Assembly (NCBI GenBank): GCA_024235255.1
Contig: JACKMT010000006.1
Span: 1-64,000 of the forward strand
Source of the DNA: Chromatiaceae bacterium
GTDB lineage: Bacteria > Pseudomonadota > Gammaproteobacteria > Chromatiales > Chromatiaceae
Direction: 5' to 3'
Length of the DNA: 64,000 nucleotides
Positions 36,308 through 44,056 of the stretch are shown one piece after another. Every line of letters begins with the position of its first letter. Within the stretch, counting starts at the first letter, position 1. The notes under the pieces are model-generated. The model searched no databases and was not told the DNA's origin. It saw only the letters and a list, made by a program, of their open reading frames with translations. The position numbers were made by a program, and so were the translations under genes.

Positions 36308-37831
36308 TCAAGCTTCAGGACATCTGTGGCTGATCGAGGTATTGCCCATCTCATCGACGCTCTCGATCTGTACCTTGAAGCCCCAGAGCCGGTGCAGATG
36401 TTTCAGCACCTCTTTAGTAGAATCGGCCAAGGGTCTGCGCTTGTCAATGTAGTGCCGCAGCGTCAAAGTCCGGTCGCCGGTATGGTCAACGTTATAAATT
36501 TGCAGATTGGGCACCAAATTGCCCAAGTCATACTGATTGCTCAAGGCCCGGCGCACATTCTCGTAGCCCCGCGTATTGTGGATTCCTGTCACCCGCATCG
36601 TGTTCTCCGTGTCGTCATCCAGGATGGAGAAGAGGCGGAATTCCCGAATGATTTTCGGCGACAGATACTGACCGACAAAACTCTCGTCCTTGAAATTACG
36701 CATTGCGAAATCGAGTGTTTCCCGCCAGTCCGAACCGGCAATGTCCGGGAACCACTGCCGGTCCTCGTCGTCCGGGTTATCGCATATCCGTTTGATGTCG
36801 GACATCATTTTAAATCCCAGCGCGTAGGGGTTGATGCCCGAATAGAACCTGCTGTCATATCCCGGCTGGGTGATCACGTTGCTGTGGGTATGGATAAACT
36901 CCAGCATCGATGAGTCGTTAACCAGCCCCTTGTCGTACATCCTGTTCATGATGGTGTAGTGCCAGAAACAGGCCCAACCCTCATTCATCACCTGTGTCTG
37001 CCGCTGCGGATAGAAATATTGGGCGATCTTCCTGACAATGCGTACGATTTCGCGTTGCCATGACTCGAGTAACGGCGCGTTTTTTTCGATGAAGTAGAGC
37101 ACATTCTCCTGCGGCTCCGGCGGAAACCGTACCTTGCTCTCCTCCTTCTTCTCCTCCTTGCGGATACCCAACCGCTGCCAGAGTTCATGCACGTCGTGCT
37201 GCAGGCGTTGTTCACGATCGTTTTGGACATACTCCTCGTCCTGCAACGTGCTCCTGGATTTCCGTTTGTAACGGTCGACCCCGATATTCATCAATGCATG
37301 GCAGGAGTCGAGCAGCAGTTCCACTTCATCTACGCCGTAGCGCTCTTCGCATTTTGAAACATAGTTTTTGGCGAATATGAGGTAGTCGATAATCGCCTCG
37401 GCGTCGGTCCACAATTTGAACAGGTAGTTGCCCTTGAAGAAGCTGTTGTGACCGTAAGCGGCATGCGCAATCACCAGCGCCTGCATCGTCAGGGTGTTCT
37501 CCTCCATGAGATATGCAATACAAGGATTGGAGTTGATGACGATCTCGTACGCCAGATTCATCTGGCCGCGTTTGTAGTGGTGTTCGGAAGTAACGAACTG
37601 CTTGCCGAAACTCCAGTGGTGGTAGCCGATGGGCATGCCGACCGAAGCATAGGCATCCATCATCTGTTCGCTCGAGATCAGCTCCAACTGTACCGGGTAG
37701 CAGTCCAGGTTGTACTCTTCCTTCGCTATGCAGCCGATCTCATCGTTGAATCGCTCAATCAGGTCAAACGTCCAGTCGGAACCGGCGGAAATCAGATTTT
37801 CCTGCATCTCGTCCTGCGAACCTGAACTCAT
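36308..37831 (-). CDS. ycgB: SpoVR/YcgB family protein
   Basis: This 507-residue protein is of the SpoVR family, with WTFDLIERFNDEIGCIAKEEYNLDCYPVQ at its start, HPNCIA-like NSNPCIAYLMEENT, and ACFWHYTIMNRMYDKGL with PGYDSRFYSGINPYALGFKM mid-protein. The molecular role is not established; in enterobacteria ycgB belongs to the RpoS stress set. Its start overlaps the yeaH stop by four bases (ATGA), so the three genes prkA-yeaH-ycgB form an operon. Confidence 0.94.
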   Translation of the reverse strand: MSSGSQDEMQENLISAGSDWTFDLIERFNDEIGCIAKEEYNLDCYPVQLELISSEQMMDAYASVGMPIGYHHWSFGKQFVTSEHHYKRGQMNLAYEIVINSNPCIAYLMEENTLTMQALVIAHAAYGHNSFFKGNYLFKLWTDAEAIIDYLIFAKNYVSKCEERYGVDEVELLLDSCHALMNIGVDRYKRKSRSTLQDEEYVQNDREQRLQHDVHELWQRLGIRKEEKKEESKVRFPPEPQENVLYFIEKNAPLLESWQREIVRIVRKIAQYFYPQRQTQVMNEGWACFWHYTIMNRMYDKGLVNDSSMLEFIHTHSNVITQPGYDSRFYSGINPYALGFKMMSDIKRICDNPDDEDRQWFPDIAGSDWRETLDFAMRNFKDESFVGQYLSPKIIREFRLFSILDDDTENTMRVTGIHNTRGYENVRRALSNQYDLGNLVPNLQIYNVDHTGDRTLTLRHYIDKRRPLADSTKEVLKHLHRLWGFKVQIESVDEMGNTSISHRCPEA

Positions 37832-39096
37832 TTTTCCTTCCTTTTGAACAGTTCGTGGAACACCGGGTAGATCTCCTCAACCGATGCAATCTGCCGCATC
37901 GCGAACGACTCAAATCGCTGCTCAATGGATTCATACGCTTTCCATAGTGCATGATGACCATTGTTGTTTATCTCAACATAGGCGTAATACTGAAGCAGGG
38001 GCAGAATAGTATTGCTCAGTAGATCGCTGCACAACGGGATGTCGTCTATCCAGTCATCGCCGTCGCTGGCTTGCGCTGCGTAAATATTCCAGTCGTTGAT
38101 CGGATAGCGTTGCCGGATAATATCTGCGGTCATTTTCAGCGCACTGGAGACGATGGTGCCGCCCGACTCTCTGGAGTAGAAAAAGGTCTGTTCATCCACC
38201 TCCTCAGCCGAGGTGTGGTGCCTGATGAATACAACATCAGTCTTCTCGTAGCTTCGGCTGAGAAAGAGATAGAGCAGAATAAAAAATCGTTTGGCGATAT
38301 CTTTTGTCTCCTGGCTCATTGAGCTTGAGACATCCATGATGCAGAACATGACGGCCTGGGTGACAGGTTTGGGCTGTGCAATGTACTGGTTGAACTTCAG
38401 ATCGTAAGTGTCGATGAAGGGTACGCTGGCGATTTTAGCCGAGATAACGCCGATTTTTTCCCGCAGCTCTTTAATCCGAGCTTCGTTCGTCGGCGTTCTC
38501 TCCAGCTCCTGCTCCAGCTCGTTCCGCAAATCGGACAGCAGTTGACGGTAGGGCGCTGCAATGGCAATTTTTCGTCCCTTGGCGCGCCGCATGGTGCGTA
38601 TCAGATTGAGATTGGCAGGAACGCCGGTGTTGGAGAAACCAGCCCTGACCATGCTCTTGCTGGCCTGTTTGACGATGCTGCTCTTTTTGACCAGATTGGG
38701 CAGTGCCAGCTCTTCGAACAACAGATCCAGATACTCGTCTTTGGATATTTCGAAGGCGAAATCATCCTCTGCCTCCCCGCTGTTTGAACCCTCGCCGCCA
38801 CCTGCCTGTCCGGACTGCTGTTTCGGACGCTCGATCTGGTCGCCTTTCACAAACTCCTTGTTGCCGGAATAGACCCGTTCCGTAACACCGCCTCTCCCAT
38901 GGTGAATGACCGGTTCCGCAACATCGCGGGTGGGAATATTCACCTTCTCGCCGGAGCCGATATCGGTGATCGAACGCTTTGTCACAGCCTCCGAAACCGC
39001 CTTTTTTATCTGGCGTTTGTAGCGCTTGATCAGGCGCTGTCGGTTGACTGCGCTCTTGTTTCGACCATCCACTCTGCGGTCTATGATCATGGCCAT
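37828..39096 (-). CDS. yeaH: YeaH/YhbH (DUF444) von Willebrand-like protein
   Basis: This 422-residue protein opens IIDRRVDGRNKSAVNRQRLIKRYK as in YeaH. Its C-terminal domain has the metal-site pattern DVSSSMS and the conserved FIRHHTSAEEVDEQTFFYSRESGGT. A Gly/Ser-rich acidic linker lies near residues 95-115. It is the partner of the PrkA kinase in the conserved stress operon. The mechanism of the pair is unresolved in the literature that I recall. Confidence 0.95.
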   Translation of the reverse strand: MAMIIDRRVDGRNKSAVNRQRLIKRYKRQIKKAVSEAVTKRSITDIGSGEKVNIPTRDVAEPVIHHGRGGVTERVYSGNKEFVKGDQIERPKQQSGQAGGGEGSNSGEAEDDFAFEISKDEYLDLLFEELALPNLVKKSSIVKQASKSMVRAGFSNTGVPANLNLIRTMRRAKGRKIAIAAPYRQLLSDLRNELEQELERTPTNEARIKELREKIGVISAKIASVPFIDTYDLKFNQYIAQPKPVTQAVMFCIMDVSSSMSQETKDIAKRFFILLYLFLSRSYEKTDVVFIRHHTSAEEVDEQTFFYSRESGGTIVSSALKMTADIIRQRYPINDWNIYAAQASDGDDWIDDIPLCSDLLSNTILPLLQYYAYVEINNNGHHALWKAYESIEQRFESFAMRQIASVEEIYPVFHELFKRKEK

Positions 39097-39150
39097 CTGC
39101 GTACTCCAGGAATCAAAGTTAACTGCTTTTGTGCAATCTCCCGCTCCTCT

Positions 39151-41073
39151 TTAGTTGGATTTCCTGACTCGCAGATACCACTCAGACAGCAGTCTTACCT
39201 GCTTCCTGGTGTAGCCTTTTTCCATCATCCTGCTGATGAAGTTCTCATGTTTGGTCTGATCTTCAGTCGAAGATTTGGCGTTGAAGCTGATCACCGGCAG
39301 TAGCTCTTCGGTATTAGAAAACATCTTTTTCTCGATGACAGTGCGCAGTTTTTCGTAACTTGTCCATCTCGGATTGCGGCCATGGTTATTGGCTCTGGCA
39401 CGCAGCACAAAATTGACGATCTCGTTTCTGAAGTCTTTGGGGTTGGAGATGCCGGCCGGTTTTTCGATCTTCTCCAGCTCTTCATTCAGCGCCGAACGGT
39501 CCAGGAACTCACCGGTTTCCGGATCACGGTACTCCTGATCCTGCAGCCAGTAGTCGACGTATGTGACGTAGCGGTCAAAAATGTTCTGCCCATACTCTGA
39601 ATAACTCTCCAGGTAAGAGGTTTGAATCTCTTTGCCGATGAATTCGATATACTCGGGCACCAGATGTCCTTTGATGTAGCCCAGATAGCGCTCCTGAAGC
39701 TCTGGCGGAAATTGTTCCTGCATCACCTGCTGCTCCAGTACATACAACAGATGAACCGGATTTGCAGCTACTTCGGTGGAGTCGAAGTTGAACACCTTGG
39801 AGAGAATCTTATAAGCGAAGCGGGTGCTGAGACCGGTCATTCCTTCGTTGACGCCGGCGTAATCCTTGTACTCCATCAGACTCTTCGCCTTGGGATCGGT
39901 ATCTTTTAGATTCTCGCCGTCGTAGACCCGCATTTTACTCCAAATATTGGAGTTTTCCGGTTCTTTCAGGCGTGTCAGCACCGAAAACTGCGCCATCATT
40001 TTGAGCGTATCCGGTGCGCAGGGCGCTTCCGACAGACTGGAATTGCGCAGCAGTTTCTCGTAGATCTGGCGCTCCTCGGAAATTCGCAGGCAGTAGGGCA
40101 CCTTGACGATCAATACACGGTCGAGAAAAGCTTCGTTGTTCCTGTTGGACTTGAAACTCTGCCATTCGGATTCATTCGAGTGCGCCAGCACGATGCCATC
40201 GAACGGGATGGCCGAAATGCCCTCGGTGCCCTTGTAGTTTCCTTCCTGGGTTGCGGTCAGCAGCGGATGCAGCACCTTGATCGGCGCTTTGAACATCTCG
40301 ACGAATTCCAGCAATCCCTGATTGGCCAGGCAGAGTCCGCCGGAGAAACTGTAACAGTCGGGATCGTCCTGAGAGAACTCCTCCAGTTTGCGAATATCAA
40401 CCTTGCCGGTCAGGCTGGAGATGTCCTGGTTATTCTCGTCTCCCGGCTCGGTTTTGGCGATGGCAAGCTGACTCAACCGGCTCGGCCAGAGTTTTACCAC
40501 ACGAAATTTACTGATATCGCCGCCGTACTCCCGCAGCCGTTTTACCGCCCAAGGGCTGGGTATTGTACGCAGGTAACGTACCGGAATATTGTAATTTTCT
40601 TGCAACGCTTCAGCGTCTTGCTCCGGATCGAATAGGCCCAGCGGGCTCTCATTCACAGGAGAGTCCTTCAGTGCATAGAAGGGAACCTTCTCCATCAGAA
40701 GTTTGAGTTGTTCGGCAAGGGACGACTTGCCGCCCCCCACCGGGCCTAACAGGTAGAGGATCTGCTTTTTCTCCTCGAGTCCTTGGGCCGCATGCCGCAG
40801 AAACGATACGACTGATTCGATTGACTCCTCCATGCCGTAAAAGCCGTCAAAGGTCGGGTAGGTTTTGATGACCTTGTTGGAAAAGATACGGCTCAGGCGT
40901 GGGTCTTTGCTGGTGTCAATCATTTCCGGCTCACCGATCGCCATCAGCAGGCGTTCAGCGGCAGTCGCGTACATCGCCCTGTCTTCGCGGCAAGCGATCA
41001 GATACTCTTCAAGTGACATTTCCGCTTGCTGAGTGGTTTCGAAGCGGGATTGATAGTGTGTAAAAATGCTCAT
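39151..41073 (-). CDS. yeaG: PrkA/YeaG serine protein kinase
   Basis: ATG 41073 follows GGGAGGGACGACTCC and gives 640 residues, the family length. It has an AAA+ domain with Walker A LLGPVGGGKSSLAEQLK, LCLANQGLLEFVEMFKAPIKVLHPLL, and the C-terminal PrkA domain (VPEYIEFIGKEIQTSYLESYSEYGQ region). The family is reported as an ATP-dependent stress kinase or protease-like factor that acts in starvation and general stress. First gene of the prkA-yeaH-ycgB operon; the upstream promoter must lie in 41074-41930. Confidence 0.95.
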   Translation of the reverse strand: MSIFTHYQSRFETTQQAEMSLEEYLIACREDRAMYATAAERLLMAIGEPEMIDTSKDPRLSRIFSNKVIKTYPTFDGFYGMEESIESVVSFLRHAAQGLEEKKQILYLLGPVGGGKSSLAEQLKLLMEKVPFYALKDSPVNESPLGLFDPEQDAEALQENYNIPVRYLRTIPSPWAVKRLREYGGDISKFRVVKLWPSRLSQLAIAKTEPGDENNQDISSLTGKVDIRKLEEFSQDDPDCYSFSGGLCLANQGLLEFVEMFKAPIKVLHPLLTATQEGNYKGTEGISAIPFDGIVLAHSNESEWQSFKSNRNNEAFLDRVLIVKVPYCLRISEERQIYEKLLRNSSLSEAPCAPDTLKMMAQFSVLTRLKEPENSNIWSKMRVYDGENLKDTDPKAKSLMEYKDYAGVNEGMTGLSTRFAYKILSKVFNFDSTEVAANPVHLLYVLEQQVMQEQFPPELQERYLGYIKGHLVPEYIEFIGKEIQTSYLESYSEYGQNIFDRYVTYVDYWLQDQEYRDPETGEFLDRSALNEELEKIEKPAGISNPKDFRNEIVNFVLRARANNHGRNPRWTSYEKLRTVIEKKMFSNTEELLPVISFNAKSSTEDQTKHENFISRMMEKGYTRKQVRLLSEWYLRVRKSN

Positions 41074-41930
41074 GGAGTCGTCCCTCCCGGCAGACTTTGC
41101 GGCGATGCAGCCCCAATGATCTGCCACATGCTAGGTGTGTGTTCGATGATCTCCTGTCAGTATTCAATGAGTCGTTCAGTTACAGCATGAACCGGATATG
41201 ATGGGTGCAGAACCGCTTTACAACTCATGACAATAATGACTGCTTTCTTAGCCTCAAGCTTAGAATAGATTTTCCAAATCTGCTCCGAGTTGTGTTGCAC
41301 TTGGTCAGCTTTATCATTCGACCGCGGTCCACCTTTCAGGTTCATTTTCCAGGAGACTTAATCAGGATATCGGTTGCTGCCAGGAAAAAGTTTAACCGGG
41401 GTTTCGGGCGACGATTCTGCTTTGCTGCCGACGCGGTCTATAGTTACGCCCACCTCATTGCCCCGCCAGGCTGCTTTCCAGCGAAAATTCCAGTATGCCG
41501 TTATTTGCCATCCCTCCAGTGCATTCTCGACTGTCGAAACAAGGGGATACACGGCTGCAGGTGCAAGGTGTGTTGCCATGTTTGTCACGCTGGCAGCGGC
41601 CAAGGTTAATGCTTGCCGTCTGTGCCGCTTCCAGCTCAACGGGGCAGTCAGATCGACCGAGTGGGGCGGTCTTTACGGCTACTAACACAGAGCTACTGGA
41701 AACGGCGCTCTTCACGTGCGCCGGTAAACTATCGTTGCCACCCCTTCCGTACGCCGGACCGGGACAACGGCGGTTGGTACTGGCAACGATTGCGGCATCC
41801 TTGAGACAGCGGGTCTGAATGACGCAGGCCCGGGGAGTCCGAGCCCGTACGCCAGGTTGCTGAACTTAAATGATTGAAGGTGGCGGAGAGTTCACCGGTT
41901 TATCTCTCCGACACCTTCATGACCTCTGCA
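41074..41930. other. 857-base region without a supported gene
   Basis: Several frames stay open for 80-130 codons on both strands but none has a recognisable domain, a good ribosome site or codon use like the neighbours. One minus-strand frame (41358-41639) begins with a signal-peptide-like stretch and could be a small exported protein; I cannot support it. The region must hold the promoter for the prkA operon and may contain decayed genes. Confidence 0.5.
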
Positions 41931-42707
41931 TCACCGCGCGTTAACAGCGCTGTCGCTTTTTGCAGCGCGGTTTGCGATCTGCGGCAGGAATTTTCCGGTT
42001 GATTGGATGTAGCTCCGGTAACGTTCACCGAAAGCAGTTACCAGATCCCTCTCTTCGTGATATACGCCGATCAGGATGTAGGCAGACATGCCGATTGCGA
42101 ACAGGAGATGACCGACCGTCATCACCGGCGTAAACCAGATGCCGATAAAAACGCCCGTCATAATGGGGTGGCGGATATAGCCATACAGCGAGTTCAGCTT
42201 GAACGGCAAGTGTGTGTAAGGTTTTCCTGTGAAGTGGAACCAAACCTGACGCAGGCCGAACAGGTCGAAGTGGTCGATCAGGAAGGTGGCGTAAAACACC
42301 AGCGCCCAACCGCCCAAGCCGATGCTAAGCAGGCTGTTGTAAAGCACGGCATCATCGGCCTGCCAGAGCACACTGGGTATCGGCTGCCAGAGCGCGATCA
42401 TCGCGAAGGTGACAACGGCGGTTGCCAACATGAACGTGCTGCGCTCGGCCGCTTCCGGCAGCAGTCGTGCGAGACGATGCTTGAACGCAGGTCTCGCCAT
42501 GATACTGTGCTGAAGTGCAAACAGCAGCATCAGGCCGATGTTGATCACGACGGCATTAGCGGTCGTGGTTGAGGCTTCCCCATCGAGGTTGGGAAGCAGC
42601 GGGTTGGCCGGTATCAGGTTGAACAGGAACGCGATCAGGCTTACCAGCGCGGCGGAGCCCAGTGCGTAGTTGATAGTTCCGTAGAGCAGGACGAGTGATT
42701 TTTTCAT
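41931..42707 (-). CDS. MddA/NnrU-like membrane methyltransferase
   Basis: ATG 42707 has GGAG six bases upstream and gives 258 residues with about five or six helices. ALQHSIMARPAFK and ERSTFMLATAVVTFAMIALWQPIP match the methanethiol S-methyltransferase (MddA) group. The C-terminal LNSLYGYIRHPIMTGVFIGIWFTP and HEERDLVTAFGERYRSY are shared with isoprenylcysteine-type methyltransferases. MddA makes dimethyl sulfide from methanethiol; that activity here is inferred from family resemblance. It lies 24 bases downstream of a 65-residue membrane mini-protein and opposite an HxlR regulator. Confidence 0.8.
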   Translation of the reverse strand: MKKSLVLLYGTINYALGSAALVSLIAFLFNLIPANPLLPNLDGEASTTTANAVVINIGLMLLFALQHSIMARPAFKHRLARLLPEAAERSTFMLATAVVTFAMIALWQPIPSVLWQADDAVLYNSLLSIGLGGWALVFYATFLIDHFDLFGLRQVWFHFTGKPYTHLPFKLNSLYGYIRHPIMTGVFIGIWFTPVMTVGHLLFAIGMSAYILIGVYHEERDLVTAFGERYRSYIQSTGKFLPQIANRAAKSDSAVNAR

Positions 42708-42731
42708 GCTAATCTCCATAGTGCGTTGTTT

Positions 42732-42929
42732 TTAATGGGCTAAGTGGCTGAACATCTCAATCAGGTCATCCGGGGAGGTCGTTACCGCCCGCCTGGTAAA
42801 GGCGCCGATGGCCATGGCGCCGATCGTGGCGAGGAGCAGGGGCTGGCAGTATTCACAGCCGCTGACCACCCCAATAGACAGGATCGCCGTGGCGATCGTA
42901 CCGATCTTGTTGATGCCGAAGGTATTCAT
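42732..42929 (-). CDS. 65-residue hydrophobic mini-protein
   Basis: AGGAG lies six bases before the ATG at 42929, which supports translation. The protein has a hydrophobic segment with GCEYCQP in the middle (two cysteines, CxxC) and a further hydrophobic stretch LLLATIGAMAIGAF, ending in a charged tail. It is first in a pair with the MddA-like gene and divergent from the HxlR gene across the twin operator. No family recognised. Confidence 0.75.
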   Translation of the reverse strand: MNTFGINKIGTIATAILSIGVVSGCEYCQPLLLATIGAMAIGAFTRRAVTTSPDDLIEMFSHLAH

Positions 42930-43012
42930 GCTGTTCTCCTGGTGTTAATCGGTGTTATTTCCGATGGTTAAATCTTAGGTTCCACCCTTCGGTCAGCTCT
43001 ACAACGAAATCT

Positions 43013-43049
43013 GTAGTAAATAACTACGGAATCTGTAGTAATCAGCTAC
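43013..43049. promoter_or_regulatory. Twin palindromic operator between the mini-protein/MddA unit and hxlR-type gene
   Basis: Two 15-base near-identical palindromes, GTAGTAAATAACTAC (43013-43027) and GTAGTAATCAGCTAC (43035-43049), are spaced 22 bases apart. They are also parts of a direct repeat AATCTGTAGTAA (43008 and 43030). Two helical turns of spacing suit two dimers binding one face. The adjacent HxlR regulator is the obvious candidate. Confidence 0.8.
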
Positions 43050-43134
43050 ACTTTTTGAAGTTAAACTTGCTGGATCCGGCCAGGCTCGTGTCGCTTCGGG
43101 CGCAACTTGCAGAGAGAGTAAAGAGAGGGGGCAC

Positions 43135-43821
43135 ATGGAATACGGTCAGTTCTGCCCGATCGCGAAGGCGAACGAGATACTCGGTGAGCGGTGGACGCTG
43201 TTGATCATCCGCGAGCTGTTGATGGGGGGCAGGCGATACAACGAACTGCAGCGCGGCCTCAGTCAGATCTCACCCACCATGCTGTCCAAACGGCTCGACT
43301 CGCTGGAACAGCATGGATTGGTGCTGAAGAAGAAGATCCCCAATCAGAAGGGCTACGAATATTTTCCGACAGGCTCCTGCAACGAGCTGTTGCCGGTCAT
43401 CAAATCGCTGGGCGAATGGGGCATGCGCTGGGCTCGCTCCAATCTCACCGAACGGGATTACGACGTCGAACTGTTGATGCTCTACCTCAAGCGCAGTATC
43501 AATCCGGAGAATCTGATCGGAGACGAGACGGTCATCCGCTTCAAGTTCACAGATATCAGGGAGTATCCCGACTGGTGGATGGTGGTGACCGACAACGAGA
43601 TCGATGTTTGCGTCAACGATCCCGGCAAGAATGTCGATGTCTATATCACCACCACCGTGGTCACCATGGCCGAAGTCTGGATGGGGCAGATCAATTACCG
43701 CAAGGCGGTCGCCGACAACAGGTTGAAGGTGGTTGGCCCGAAAGCACTGACCGGCGATCTCGGCAACTGGATGGCAGCCAGGGTGTTTGCCGATATTGCG
43801 CCGGCCAGCGAAATTCTTTAG
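43135..43821 (+). CDS. HxlR-family regulator with C-terminal SCP2-like domain
   Basis: This 228-residue protein has an N-terminal HxlR winged helix (CPIAKANEILGERWTLLIIRELLMGGRRYNELQRGL, residues 7-44; then ISPTMLSKRLDSLEQHGL). A ~100-residue C-terminal part (IRFKFTDIREYPDWWMVV, AEVWMGQINYRKAV) resembles SCP2-type lipid- or ligand-binding domains. GAGAGGGG precedes the ATG. The fusion suggests a ligand-sensing repressor. It is divergent from the mini-protein/MddA pair and likely binds the twin operator, controlling both directions (inference). Confidence 0.9.
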   Translation: MEYGQFCPIAKANEILGERWTLLIIRELLMGGRRYNELQRGLSQISPTMLSKRLDSLEQHGLVLKKKIPNQKGYEYFPTGSCNELLPVIKSLGEWGMRWARSNLTERDYDVELLMLYLKRSINPENLIGDETVIRFKFTDIREYPDWWMVVTDNEIDVCVNDPGKNVDVYITTTVVTMAEVWMGQINYRKAVADNRLKVVGPKALTGDLGNWMAARVFADIAPASEIL

Positions 43822-43993
43822 AGGGCATCCGCAACAGCAGAAATCCCCGCACCCGAAATCGCCGGCAAAATGCTCACCTTAAACCCCGGGGGCCGCCATC
43901 CCGCGCCCGGTTGTCCCGGTAAGCATCCCTCCGCATACAGCCAGCTTTTTTTGACCAGCGCTTTGAGCTGTTGCACCTGTCTCCGCATGGATA

Positions 43994-44030
43994 ACAAAAA
44001 GCCCTCCGCGGCACAAGGCCGGGGAGGGCT
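43994..44030 (-). terminator. Rho-independent terminator of ccr
   Basis: On the minus strand AGCCCTCC pairs with GGAGGGCT around a 13-base loop, followed by TTTTG. It lies 27 bases after the ccr stop codon. Confidence 0.85.
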
Positions 44031-44056
44031 CTGAACGCATCGATAGCGCTAGTGGA

